Shown here in pieces: positions 32,338-47,300 of a stretch of DNA of 64,000 bases (its first letter is position 1; each line of letters opens with the position of its first letter). Origin of the DNA: Branchinecta lynchi (taxonomy: Eukaryota; Arthropoda; Branchiopoda; Anostraca; Branchinectidae); assembly GCA_023053575.1 (NCBI GenBank), contig JAKZAP010000006.1:17617280-17681279 (forward strand), written 5' to 3'. Under the pieces are notes generated by a model that ran no database searches, had not been told where the DNA came from, and saw only the letters and a list, made by a program, of their open reading frames with translations. The translations under genes and the position numbers were made by a program.

Positions 32338-35300
32338 CTGGAAAAAATACAATCATATTTGATCTGTCTTGGAGCATTGGAGCTTTCCACCTACATCGCC
32401 ACCCGTCGACGACAGAGATGAAAGTGGTCCTGCAGTGGCGCCCAACGCATGACACTGTTGTCCAACTGCATCACAGCTACGGATAGCTCTGTAAGGTACG
32501 GACATTCCGATGGTACAAGACTGAAGCCTTGAGGAAACAGTCAGTGAACTTGTAAACAATGTTGCTTGGCAAAACAACCGCACAGAAAAGCACTATTGGG
32601 CTCACAAGGAATTCGATGAGCCTTCAGGGGACGTGCAAATATAAAAGCAAGCCAGTGTTTATAAAGCACATGTGGCAAAGAAGGAATATCATCTTACCTG
32701 CTCTCTCTGTCTTCCCTGTCTCTGTCTCTGCTTCTGTCATAATCCCTGTCGCGATCGCCTCTCTCATAACGGTCTCTTTCTCGATCACGGTCACGGCTGC
32801 GGGACCTGAAAAACAGGCCACGAGTGAAGCTTCGAATAATGTTGGGTGATCCCTTAGGAACGGAATATCAATATGATTAGTTTCAAACTGCTTATGAAGC
32901 TATTGAGAGGAGCAGAGATCCGTCCAACGCGTCTCTCAAGCGAGTTACATCGCAGCGGATAGGGATCTGTATGTTTTCGTCACTCCCGAACGACCTTCAG
33001 CATCGGGTATACTTACACTATGGCAACTGCCAATAAACCATCGATTTAGGGTGCAATGGCTGATCCGGCGACAAAGTACACCTTTTGGCGCAGATTCAGA
33101 AATATATTTATCTGATCGAAGTGTATACAAGCTTCTGGCAAAGGCGAGACTCACCGTAAACTTTTTTTTTCTTTTTTTACAGCGGGTAGATCGTAGTTCC
33201 AAGAACAATAATCCGATAGAACTTACGTCTTTAGTCCCATGCAGCGACTATAAATACCCCGACAAAACTGAGCGGACCTAGAGGTATTTACTCTAGCTTT
33301 GAGCTAATGTTGATACCCGTTTACTCATCTTCCCTCTTCGCCATTGCTTATCGCAGAAAAAATAGTGCAGGAGGCGTACTCCGCGCGCTGACCCGCTCCG
33401 GAGCGCGTCCATAGAACCAATCAGCTTTGACTTCTACTTTTCTTCACCGGTGGTTTCACAGCGATTTAGCTATTTGTAGAGGTTTGTAGGCGCGAACCTA
33501 CTAATCTCCGCTCGTTCGTAGCGGACAGGATATGCGGAAATATTCGACTCCGCATAGTCATATTAAAGAGATTAGACGGAGGTTTCTGTCAGATTATTTG
33601 TTCTTGGTAGTTCACAGTAACATTCGAAAGTCCCTAGTTCGCAAACACTGTGGTACTGCCTCAAAAGAATGACTAGTTACGACAGAAATGCTGTAGTCAG
33701 AAACACAAAAATTAACCAACCTGTTATACTCCCTCTCGCGACTTCGAGAACGGGTCCTGTCGCGGTGCCGTCTCTTGCGATCCCTGTCTCGCGATCTTGA
33801 CCGATCAGCTGGAATAAATAATGGTTTCGTTTTTTCGGTAAAATTTGAAAGCTACGCTAATATGCATCAGCTGTTTCCCCAACAAAGCTCTCGTCCCATT
33901 TACAGCAAGAAGCCGTGGCTGGCATTAGCAAAAACTGTCGCTCGCAAGCTAATTTCGTGATCGCGTAACTTAGGTCACAAGTCGATCTTCGTTTGGCCAG
34001 CACGCTTTAGTCAAACGCTATTCATGTTTTTCACTGTACCTCTCAATGTATCCTTCTTGTAGCAGTATCTCTTTTGGCTAGTTTTAGCCACTAGTTTCAT
34101 CGACAAGCGCAAAGGCCTGATGAGGGTCTCCATGGGATCCCCGGCTATTTTAAAACCCACAGGCTCAAGGACGACCAGAAAATACGACTCTATACTTCAA
34201 GGCACATTTCGTTGCGGGTTTCAGGTAGAACCTTGAACAGAAAACACATACCTCGTCTTGATCCATAGCTCTTGGCTTCAATACCACTGAGAGTATCTTT
34301 GAGTGCCGTTATAAGAATCTTGCATCGATCATCACCCGCCACCTTTGACTGCTTTATGAGACTAATGGCAGTGGCCAAAGTTTCGATGGCGCTTGCGTAG
34401 TCACCTACAAAATAGTTATATGATAAGTGTGAAACATTAGTAGTGCGAACCCTGCTGACTAGAGGCGTTTTTCCGCGATTCCAGAAAGAGGCTATGGCTC
34501 AAAAAGAAATTCCCCGATGGTTCGTGTAGCCAACAAGTCTGTTTACAGGACCAATAGGTTTTTGTGGCACAAATTTGACAAAACTATCGAGTCGATTTTC
34601 GAATTTGTGGCTCGAAACTGGGCAAAAACTTCAAATTTACAGATACAGAGCTTTTGGCAAGAATGGCAAGGGCGTAATTGTAATTTTATTTTCGGACATC
34701 TGAAATAAACAACCGGCGACAAACCGGCGTTTCCGCGACTTTAAACTTGTTGGTCAAGTGTGTAGTTCCGAGAGAAACACTCAGAAATCCGGCAATAAGC
34801 TTTTGCAACTTTCCGTCTTTACGTGTTTCGGATAACTAAGTCCTCCCCTCAAAATTCGCCACAATCTTCGGTAGGTATTCCGGAAGTTTGGACAGACCAG
34901 CGTATCACAGGACGAAAATTCGCTAGATTTCCGAGGACGCGACAAAACACAGTAAAGTTCATCGCATTCAGCATTTTCACCAGAAAGAACCGCTCCATAC
35001 AATTTCAAAGCGCACGAAAAGGAACGAGAACACTTACCGACAGCTGCATCTGCAACAGCTCTTGAGATTGCCGAGCTAGAAACTGTCCTATTCCGGCCCA
35101 TGATTTCCTCAAATTCAGATTCGGAAATTGGCGGAGGTTGCTCAGAAACAGAAGCGGGAGGCTGTAAGAAACAATAGTTGCATTTTTGTAGATACCATAG
35201 TATCTGACACTACGGTCTAAAGTCGTTTTTATGACGGTCTAAAGGCGTTTTTGCATTTATTTGGTATCAGGCCAGTCGTCGTGGTATCTGATATCCAGAT

Positions 35301-38300
35301 AACTGATAGTGGTATCTGAAAAGTGATCTCACTTTCATCAATTTTGTCAAATTGGTGAGAAAGTAGTTTAGCACTTAGTGATGTAACTGGATGTCAGTTT
35401 TCTTTTGGGATGACTTCGAAAAGTGCAACTCGGCAATAGTCGTTTTTGCAGAGCAACCGTATATCAGATACCACGATAACTGCAAAAACGACTAATTGCA
35501 GATCCAATTACCGTGGTAACAGATACCACGGTATCTTGAAAAACACAACTAATATTACATTCAACCGAGCTTCTTTCACATTCAAACTACGTCACGGATT
35601 CTATTGTGACCATTGCTATGACTTACACCCTAAGTTGCAAGTCCGGCTTAATACTGTGGAGAAACTTACAGATATCGCGATCATTCTACCCACTCCAGTA
35701 AGGCTGGTGCAGCAGCTCCTCTGATTAGATAGATAGTTTTATTGATGCAACTCGTAGCGCCGAATCGGCACTAAATATGTCGACAAATTTAACGGGTTAA
35801 AATAACTTCAATCATTACAAACAAGACCAAAGGTTTCGATGGGATCCCAAAAATTCAATATCTGATCCAGACAACTGGGTCTTGTCTTAGCCAGATCCAG
35901 TCATCGCCAGACTCCTTGAACATTTTTACAATTAAAATTCAGAAACAGATTAAGGCCAAATAGCTAGTCATCTGAGAAAACCAAGTTCAGATATGGATTC
36001 AGCATGTGTGTTTACCCCTATAAGTCATATCTGTTTCGACGAAAACTTCCTGCCACTTCTGCCAATTTCCTGGTTTCGGCCGAACTCCAGAACTACTTGT
36101 CCGGCGAAAGAAGAAAGCTCAAAAACGAACTCAGGGTTTCTTCTTTCCCCAATAATGAACCTAATCAACTTCAAATAAAAATTTAACTTATAACAAATTT
36201 TCCGACTCCAGCCGGATTCCGCTCGAACTATATTTCCAGGTAAAATATGATTGTCAAACACGGATTCAGCATCTCTTCTTACCCTTAAATCGGTTATCTA
36301 ATCAACTAGAAATAAAACTTAAGCTTCTAATAATTTTCCGGTTTTGGCCGGATTCGGGGGGAACTACATGTCCAGGTAGAAATTGTTTTCACATAAGTGT
36401 TCAGCATGTCTTCTTGCCCTGAATCGAACATCTAATCAACTCCAAATAAATTTTTTAATTTTAACAAACTTTCCGGTCTGGGCCGAATTCCGGGCGAACT
36501 ACTTGTCCGTCGAGAAAATGGTTTTCACGATCGTCCTCAGCATGCCTTCCTACCCCTAAACCGAACATTTAATCAACTTCAAATAAAACTTTTACTTTTA
36601 ACAAACTTTCCGGTTTTGGCCGGATTCCGGGCGAACTACTTGTCCGATGACAAAATGGTTTTCACCATCGTGTTCAGCATGTCTTCTTACCCCACAATCG
36701 ACTGTCAAATTAGCTGTTTCAAAATATATTGTTTGCCCCTTAATTTGAACCCCCAACCCTAAATGTAGGGCTACAAAGCCCATCTACGAACTTGACTGGT
36801 CCGACGACCCAACGAATCCTCACACCAAGTTTCATCAAAATATCTCATTCCCTTCGAGAGTTATCGTGCTTACAGACGGACAAATTTTGCGATGTCATAG
36901 ATATCCCTCCACTTACGTTTTTGGGATCCCAAAAAGCACGTCACTTGGGATCCATCAAGTTTTTGTTAAACTTCTCTGTAAAATAAGGGACATAAGAATT
37001 CAAATGCCGGTTAGTACGACCCTTCACTGACCCCAAGAGGTTCAGGTGCCACGTCCGTCCTGCCGTCGGTGCTACTTCGGGCAGTATGTCTCTCTGCATT
37101 TCACCGACAAGGATTGACCCGCTGAACCGTAAAATTAGATATTCCCGGCTGACATTGAATTGCTCCAGCCTTAATAGTAGGAGGGAAGCTTTGATATATT
37201 ACTGGGAGTATACTAGTTTTCTAAACCCGAATACCCTTGGAACTTGGGGTGTAAAGCCGCGTTCACAAGCATGCCTAGGCACGTGCACCAGGCACCGAGT
37301 TGTAGAGCCTAGAACTCCATGTCTAGCCTAAAATGTGCCTAGGCATGGGTCTGCACGGTGATGCTAGGCACGAGCCTAGGCATACGTGCTTGGCTAGGCA
37401 TGCCTGTGAACGGGGCTTAAGGGAACGTTGAACACAGTGGCATTGTGGATTAGTGTTAGAAAGTTGCTGAACCAGACGGAGAGCTAAAGGAACTTGTCCT
37501 CGCTCAATCGATAGTGCATCAACGATGCAGAGGTACCGAAGAACTTGTAGAAACAGCAGTTCCGCTCTCATGTCAATGCTTTAACACAACCACGTTCACT
37601 CTCAAAGTAGGGTACTTTTTCCTGCTACTTGATGCGGCGCCAAAGGTGGCCTGATCTGTAAAGGTATAATTAGAGCCACGACTGATCTGATGCTCACTTT
37701 TCGGCCTTGTCTTAGCCAAATGCCGTTTTATTTAGGCCTTGTCAGATTAATAACTTTCTTGACAGGAGTGGCAAGTAAAACTCACTTTACAGTTTGTTTG
37801 GCAAAATTTGGAAAAATTCAGGCACAGCAACTGCTACTCACCTCTAGCTTATCTGGCGCAGTTGTCACGTGCACTCTTTTTTTTCAAATTCGGAGGCCTC
37901 TTATCTTTGACAACACCGCTGACACGAACAAAAACCTGTTCACCAACCAGGTTCTTGTCTGTCAAGGAGACAATTGTCATGCCTTATCGTAAATAAAACG
38001 AGAGTCATTCAGACAAGGCTTCAATGAAACAGTGTTAAACCTTGACAAGGCGGTTTGTGCCTTATTTTATCCGCAATTTTAATGTGAATTAACCAAATTA
38101 GAATCTGACAATCCCATGCATTTTGTATTATCAGAATTTTGGGAATAAATGAATTGTAATTGTAATAAGAAGACCGAAACAAGGGAGATTAAACAGAACA
38201 CGGACCAAGAAGCAGAGCATGTTCCTGAAAGTACCTTTTAGTCGACAGTCCGTGTCACCAACCGACGAATATGAGAAGAGAAATTCTAAGCAGTAAACGC

Positions 38301-41300
38301 TCTCTTAGTTCGCAGTGATGTCTGACAAACTGGTTTTGTAATTGTGCCTCGCGCTTATATCTTGAGGAAGTCGAGTGAAATCAGCACGCATTTCGGCGAT
38401 GTCTCTTATGTGATGGTGTTGGAATCTTGAAGGTGGATACGAATATGCAGAGACGTAAGGTTAAGGTGTTTGTGTGAAGGTTCGGAAACTAAGCGTATAT
38501 AAAACTAAAAGTCAAAGCTCGAGACTAACCGGGACAGCGGGAGGAGCGAAACTGGGAGGTGGCTGATGAGGCGGAGGAAAGAACGCCGGATTCACGTGTG
38601 GAGCAGGACCCCCAGGAATGGGTGGTGGAACACCTGGAGGCGGCATACCTTAAAAATAAAAACAAACTTTAGGCATAAAACTCCCGACTACTTTCACCGG
38701 TCAACATGTATATGGTGTAGCAACATTCACGTCGGCCGACTATCATCCAAGGGTGAAACTAAACGTAATTCTAGAGAAACCTAAGCCGCATCATTCCCGG
38801 TTCGCCAGGTTGCATAAAAATACAGAAACGACGTCCTTATGTTTTCTATTTTACACCTGCTCTTCAGCTTTGAAGTATTAAACTAAATCATTTAATAATA
38901 CAATAAACTTAATCAATCCCGTGAAAATAATCATGAAATACACTTACTTGGAGGAGGTCTTTGTACCGGGGGAGGTCCGCCTGCAAGGACAGCCATTGGG
39001 GGAGGTCCACCAAGGGGCGGGACTCCAAGCGGAGGTCCACCATGGGGGGGTCCACCGTGATGGGGTGCACCGTGGTGGGGCGCGCCATGCGGAGGTCCAC
39101 CGTGGGGAGGTCCGCCGTGGGGTGGTCCGCCATGGGGAGGTCCACCATGGGAAGGTCCTCCGTGCGGAGGTCCACCGTGGGATGGTCCTCCGTGGGGAGG
39201 TCCACCGTGGGAAGGTCCACCGTGGGAAGGTCCTCCGTGGGGAGGTCCACCGTGGGAAGGTCCACCGTGTGGTGGTCCGCCGTGGGGAGGTCCACCATGT
39301 TGAGGTCCACCGTGAGGAGGTCCACCATGTTGAGGTCCACCGTGAGGAGGTCCACCATGTTGAGGTCCACCGTGAGGAGGTCCACCATGTTGAGGTCCAC
39401 CGTGAGGAGGTCCACCATGTTGAGGTCCACCGTGGGGAGGTCCGCCGTGGGGTGGTCCACCGTGATGTGACTGCTGAAACAGAGAACTTAGGCTAAAGGG
39501 ATACCAACTGGACTAGCAAAAGGGTGAAATTTGGCTTCCAAAATGCCGTACTATCACGGGCTAGTATTACCGAAGAAAAATGTATGGTCAAATACAGTTA
39601 CATTCATGGACAATGGCTTCTTCAAATGGCAAAGAACAAAATCTTGTGCACAACACGAATCATTTCTCTACCTCTTATAGAAAACCCAGAAAGTAAATAA
39701 ACAACTTACCATTCCAGGAGGTGGCATTCCCCTAGGGGGTAACCCCTGCGGTGGTCCCATATGTGACATTCCCTGTCTTTGCGGTGGGCCACCAAATCCA
39801 ATAGGTGGACGGTCAGGGCGCGACATGCCCTGCGGACCTCCTCTGTAAAATGGAGCGTCGCCTGGTGCGCCGTCAAACGGATTCTGCATCCTGAATAAGT
39901 GGAGTACAACAAACATTCAGTTCAAAGAAAAAAAAATCTGAACAGATAAAACTAAATTTCTTTTTCTGATCAGTCAACCCTACAATTACTTTAGTGATCC
40001 TGATTCTGCTTGCCGAACTTACAAAAACAAGAGACTGGTGAAAATGTGACTAAATTACAGGACCTTTGGTTCATCTTGCGCAAAGGACAGGAAACAAACG
40101 TCCTAGAAATTGAAACCGATGCAGAATTTTTCGGAAGGTATCAGTGACTTCAAACGTGAGTGCCCTACTTACTGTTGGTGGATAATATGTCCGTAAACAA
40201 ACCGGAACTATTCAAAGTTGAGAGTAGCGTTAGAGGATTACCTGGCCACCGGTCCCCCTCCATTCCCGTGTTTGTCTAGGAATTAGTTAAAACGCGATAA
40301 TTTAGACACCATACGCAAATGAGTTGCGTTTTGTAGATACCGGGGTAGCTGTTACCAAGGTAACTGGATCTGCAATTAGTAGTTTTTGCAGTCACCGTGG
40401 TATTTGATATACGGTTGCTCTGCAAAAATGACAATTGAGCTTTTCGAAGTCATCCCAAAAGAAAAACTGGTATTCGGTCACATCACTAAGTGACAAACTT
40501 CTCTCCCACCAATATGACAAAAACTGACGAAAGTGAGATGACTTTTTCAGATACCACTGTCAGTTACCACGGTCGGACCGCGGTATCTGAATATCTGATA
40601 CCACGATAACTGCAAAAACGCTTTTTGACCGTGGTATCAGATACCACGATAACTGCAAACACGACTTTAGACCATGATATCTGCAAAAACGCAACTATGG
40701 TTAACTACTCACTGCAGCCTACTATTAAAGATCATAACCCAATCTAAACAATATGTTAACTGCTCTGAAAAGTCTCTTGATTGTTTAAACGCTTCTCGCT
40801 AAAAGAACAAGCGTTGGGCGGCAGTCATTACTGAAAACTCTCTCACAATTTCCTGCCACCTCTTCTGTAAACCGACGCAATGCACGAGTAAGGAACAAGT
40901 ATCGCGGTGTTACCGCGTCGGTTACGACTATGGACAGCCTGCCGGAGAATATGATCTCTATGACCAAGCGAAAAGAAGAATCGATAATAACCGTCCGGAG
41001 AATGTTTACTAATGTCAGAAGCAATGTGACCGCAACTTCGGCAGCGTGTAAGAGAGCTTCACATTCTCGCGCTATTCCTCAGAAACAACACACAAAGCCT
41101 GCTGTTCAGAAAGACTCTAATTTCGCACAGGCAATAAACCAATGCAGCTGCGAACCCCTACACTTATGGAGTATTCCCTTGGGACTTATTCCAAATTGCT
41201 GGTGAATACGTACCTTGGTGGCATCATATGGGGGCCCCCAGGAGGTCCAGGATGAGGTCTTGGGCCTGAATGATGCGGGTGTGGGAACGGAGGCCTCGAC

Positions 41301-44300
41301 TGGGATGGTGGACCATTGAGTGGTTGCCTCATGCCCATGCCCATTGGTGGGCCGTGCTGTGGAGGCGGTTGTGGAGCGGGTGGGCCAGGCTCCGGTCGGG
41401 TCTTTGAAGCCGCTTCCAACTAAAAACAAGGGTATTAAAGGACCTTATTTCCTCATCCACCTCTTAGAGGTGCTTAGGACACCCAAGACGAGTCGCCAGT
41501 CGTCTCTCGATTTAGCCACTGCCCACAGATACATCTGCATATAAGTTAGACCCACAACAGTACGGGTTTGCAATCGCGATTGCGATTGCAATCGTCACAT
41601 CGTTCCGGGGTTTTGCTAGTTAGGGCACTTCCACATAAGCTAGGACGATGAAACTTGGCAGGCATATCAGGGACCCAAAAATATTAACTCGGAAATAGTC
41701 ACTTCTCCGAGCCGAGTATCGGGGGGGGGGGGAGTGCAGGGAAAGGGATCTGGAATATCGAGGCATTTATAGCCTTTAAACGGTTGATCGGATCTCAATG
41801 AAACTTGATATTAGGAAAGCTTTTGTCTAAGACATCAGCGGATTCGGTAAGGATTTCAAGTGGATGTCTGAGACACGAGTTCAGTAAACTGAACTGAACT
41901 GAAAACTCGTGTCTCAGATATCCACTTAAAACCCTTACAGAATCCGGCGACTTTGGGGGGAGTCGGAGGGGGGGGGCGGAAATCTTGGGAAACACTTAGA
42001 GTGAAGGGATCGTGATAAAACTTCGTGGGAAGAACAAGCAAAAGTCCTAGATATATTGCTAATATAATTGGACCCGATTCGGGCACACTGTGGAGGAGTC
42101 GGAGGGGGGCCAAAATTCCTGCGATCCCGCAAGTTCGTTACTTCCTGCTGTACTGAGACTAAGAAACTTGAAACTTCCGATCACACATTCAAAAGTCATA
42201 CATGTCACTACCCCCCCCCCCCCCTCCCGCGATGGTTGGGTCGGGGAAATCACTATTTCCAAGTTAAACTCGTCGGGTCCCTAATACGCGTGCCTAGTTT
42301 CATCATCGTAGCTCATGTGGAAGTGTCCAAACTAGCAAAAGCTGGAAAGACCGACATACGATCTGGCACTTAATTATGCTCAAGTGCCATAAAAACTTAA
42401 ATACATCTTTCCATTCGGACAGGATGTACGCGTTGATGTGGGGGAGATCCGACTGGTAGAAGCGGTCTAAAGAAAGGGGGTACTAAAGGAGCCGAGGAAA
42501 CGTCCTACGTGGACCGGAGACGACCCTTCTTTGGCTGTCCCACACGCCTCTGCCTTTCAAATTATCTAAATTCTCTAAAAAAAAAAAAAATCATTTTTCA
42601 GACAATACTCCGAATCCAACAAAAATAAGATGCACTTACGGCGCTGAGTGCTTGCTTAGAAGCAAATGTAACATTTGGTATCATCCCGTGCATCTGCCGC
42701 TTGCCTAAGTGTTCAATGCATGTCCGAAGGCTCTGCTCCGATCCAACGGAGACCATGCAGAAACCCTTGGATTGACCATTGGCTCGGTTCTCGTAGAACT
42801 TGACATCGATGAAGTCGCTGATACCAACCGAATTGACAGCATCTACGATGTCCTGATCAGTCGTCCACTATACAGAGATAAAACCTTCAAAACAATTGCA
42901 AACTAATCTTGTTAGCTGAAAAGAAGGTGTTTGCGCTAGCTACGACTACTTGAAAGCAAATAAAAAGAGGTAAAAGAGTGTAAGTACTGTACTGTAAAAG
43001 AGGAAACAGATCCCTTGTCCCAACCACACCCTGATGTAGATTCTTGGGAGTCCTAATATTGTCCCAATTACAGCTATGCCTCTTACCTCTGGTAGCAGTG
43101 ACGAAATCTTCCAGTCAACTGCTAACTTTTTTGTTCTTGTTGTTTTTTCTAGTGACTTTCAATCCTGGTCGGACTAATGTCATAAGCTTGTCTCTGCCTT
43201 CTCAACAATTTTCCAACTGTACCGAAATCAAGCCCTACCCCTCCTCCTCACCTATATTAGCTTCTGGATGCCATCAATTACCTCGATTTGTACTCCAGCC
43301 TTCAGGATGCTTTTGAAATTGGTGTTGTTTCCTCAAGAAGGCCCACAGTAGGACATTTACATTTACAAACTGTACATATAAACCACTAAAATTCGCTCTC
43401 TCAAATCTCGCTAAATGTTTAGCTGCAGCATGTTAATATATCAACAAAACATAAAATGTAGGTCACCATCCCTACCAACAATCATTTTTGCCATATACAC
43501 ATAATGAATATGATTGAAAGAACAGCAAATTTCAACCAAGTAGCCTAATAAACGGGACTCCAGTCTTCATCCTAGTTATTAAACCCAAACTCTGGATCAA
43601 AACGATAAAAACGAAATAAAATATACAAGAGTGATGAAAGACTAAGGATCAGAACAGACAAAATCCCACATCAACAAGATCAGTTCAATATAAGAAAAGC
43701 TTATACAGCTTTTACCAGATAAATAAAACAAGAGGGGGCTATTATAACAGACCACTGATTACTCTAGTATGACACATAGACAAAAGGCGTCGATGGGTTC
43801 AAAACAAATAGTATGATCATTAGACTGACAACTGCCAACCGTCATAAGACTGTAGTCAAGCCCAAGTATTTCTACTACACAAGGTAAACAGAACCAGGAG
43901 CTACTGCTTTCTACATCTTCTGTTCACTGATTAAAATCAGCATACAACCCACGAGAACGAATGACAAATATTCAGATCGTCACCACAAATTTTCTATCAA
44001 GCAGAGCAAACAGAAAACCTTATATAATGACATATCTTAGATATTAAAACATCCTATCTACAAAAAAAAACAGAAGTCCCCTGCAGCTCAAAGTGAAATG
44101 ATGAAAAATATTCAGCTTAGACAGAAAACACATGATAATAAACACTTGTATGTCTAAGAAGTATACAGGCAAAATTTCCAGGCAAATTTCCAAGATGAAA
44201 AAGGTGTCTTTGTTTTTTCACACAACTGCCAACAGAGCATACAATCTGGAATCTGAATCCTGGAAGTTTTGACTATTTATTAGCAAATTCTGCACTAGAG

Positions 44301-47300
44301 GATTGGCATAAAATCAAAAAGGAACACTGTTATACAGTGAACTATTTGCAACAAAAACAAAATTTTGGAATGCTAATGAGCCATGCCTGCCTCTAGTGAG
44401 AGTGTAAGTGCGACTCTGAGCAAGAAGCACAGCAGACAAAAATCATAGCACTATGAGTTTTATAAGTTATCTGAAAGCTTTTTATTGATTTTTCAAGTCA
44501 CATGACCCAAACTTTCAGCTAACTTTGCAATTCCCCACATTAGAAAGTTCCCTTACCCAGGTAAGATTCCCAACATACAGCTGATACCTCTTCCCAGAGT
44601 ATGAGTGACCTAAGGATGAACTAATGTCTGTTTTATCATCAATGTTCCTGAATTCGGGCTTGAGCACATTATCCTGTTTCATTCCGTTCTTCTCTGCACC
44701 TGAAGTGATGACATCATTGTAGAGATCAACTGCATCTTCCTCCTAGAAAACACAGAGCTCTTAAGGCTCTAGATAGACAAATCCTCCAAATCATATTAAC
44801 AGGTAGATTCTGCTTCTGCTGAATAAGAGCATAATTCTAAAACGTAACACCAGGTTATATATACTTCATATACCAGTCCTATTATTGACAAGCTTAAATC
44901 CTACTTACTGCTTTAAACAGTCTTTAACCTACTAACTTCACCTGTAAAGGATAAAGCAAAGGGCCGAAAAGATTCTAGGAGAAACATAACCTGAGACTGT
45001 TGGCCATATGAGACACAAACAAAATCCATGCATGTGATGGATCAAATTTTTCATAAGACAGGTTGCAGCAGAAATACCTGACAAATTTAGCAAATGCGTA
45101 CACCAGGTCTATATCCAGGAATATGAGAGGTGAAAGCCCACACAAAACAATTATCTAAATGTTTCAGAAGGGTTCGAACCCCCTGACCCTGCCTAGCGAT
45201 ATGGCCCCACTGTCAGCCCGTGCTGTGAAAATGCGATAATGTAATTTAGGCAACTTTCTGCCCTTCTCGGTAAACTGTACAACTCAGGCTGTCATCCTGA
45301 CAAACCCAAACATGCAAGTAGCAAGTGGCTTAGTATTCATATGACTGGACACAGACTGCCCCTTAATGTCATTCTGGCAATCTCGTAACATATGACTGAA
45401 AGTACAATTCTCTTAAGTTCACAAGCTCAGACCATATCGCCATACGATATGATATTTATTATTGTATTGCCATAGCAATACATGACATTCAAAATAATTA
45501 GAATGATCACTTAAAACTAAATAATTAGAATTATCACTTAGGAATGTCATTCTAAACACAACAGATCTACCACAAACCCTGACTTTTGGATACCCTATGT
45601 TAAACGCTGGTCCATATAGTGTTACGAATACCCTATGCCTAACGCCCAATGCACTATGTCAAATACTGGATACTCTGACCAAATAAAATATTGATGATTT
45701 GAGTGAAGTTCAGAATCAACCAATCAGCATTCACCTATAAAGGTAGGTCGGGTTGCATATGGTATCTCGCGTTAGGCATAGGCTATGCCAAATGCTAGAT
45801 ATATCAAGCATTTGGCATAGTGTATCCAAAAATCAGGGATTTGTGGTTGGCTGGGCAACACTGTAAACAAAAAAAATCATGCAGCTACTGGGATTGATCT
45901 CGTCTCTAATAAGATAATCTATCTCGGTAGAGATAAGATTAATCCCAATAGCAAATGCTGCAGTTAACTTTAATTCTTATTCAGAGAAACTTTTTACGGT
46001 ATAGATATGACTGTAATCCTCAGCCTAAAATTGTTATTCAGACATGCTTAAAATATAATCTTCAATGTACAATTCTTAGGTCTTACAAGCAGAAGCTAAG
46101 ATAGAAGCTATTTATATATATGTAAATTTATGCACAATATCCTCATACATACAGGAGAGGCACCCAACCATGAATTTACATGGCCTCAAAATTGTAAAAA
46201 GAAAATTTCTCTAAGTCCTAATTCGGTCCATCCAGTCTATAGCACTGTCGCAGTTTCCTACCTGGTTCTCACCATTTTGCCATCTGATCAGTCTTATGAT
46301 CTCCTAGAACTACCAAACCTCTATTTTGGGAGGTTTGCCACACCTAGGAGATCATATCACTGCAAAAATGAGGCAAACCTCCTGCTCAGGAGAACACCAG
46401 AGCAGCTAGATTGGCAGAAACCCCACAAATAGCAGGTTATGTAGAAACTGGGACAAACCTCAGCTTCAGGAGATTACTTGGCAGCTAGAAAAGAGCAAAC
46501 CTCCCAGGTAGGAGAATACAACAGCGGCCAGATCAGCAGAAACCTTCAAGGTGGGAAACTGTAACAGTGGTACAGACTAGTCCTATCCGTCAAGAAGCAA
46601 AATTTAACCACCTAGGACCTATTTAGGACTGCAGAGAAATTCTCCTTTACTCTTTTACAGGTCTGTTTTAAGCTTATTGTAGCCAGCCTGTAGCAGTCTA
46701 GTAAACAAAGCCTTTTTCTGATAACCGTGACATGCCCCCAGGGGTGAGTAGGGTACTCATACTTCTGTGAATTCCTTATTCTCCAGAGTTAGGCCAGTCT
46801 ACCACAATTTCTAAATTGAAACTAATTACTGCTACTGACTGCTGCATCTGGTCTAAGGATTACTGCAATAAATCGCCCTGCTTCAGAGCTACAATTTCAT
46901 CTCTTGCCATTTTTTGTAATCTTGTAACCAGATAAAAGGGCAGACGGAACAGAGCTACTAAGAGTGACACCAACTTCTGAAATATTGTGGGTTGTTGTGG
47001 TAAAAAGTGCCATGCATGTTACCTGTCATTGATATGCGCAGGGTTACCACATATCGTCACATATTGAGGTTGGATACCCTCCTTTACTTCTACTGTAAGT
47101 AACTTTCAAATAAGCATACCTCTACAGGAGGTATGCTATCCAACCTCAGACAAGATTTCAAATTTCCAGAGAAGTCTTTCCTTCAGAATAATCTATCTGG
47201 CTTAAAGAGGAACCAATAAATATGACAAACATACTAGGATTGAAGCTAATGGTTTTTATATTGGATAAATAAATATTAATTCAACATTTCTAGTTAAACA

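Noticed and set aside
38909..39496. Open frames of 169-191 codons over the CPSF6 repeat exon on both strands
   Set aside because: They arise from the stop-free 15/30-bp repeat. Only the minus-strand GGPPH frame fits the exon phases on both sides.
45110..45230. Possible tRNA on the minus strand (GGGTTCGAACCC box B)
   Set aside because: A box B-like core is present, but no acceptable acceptor, D and anticodon stems could be built around it.
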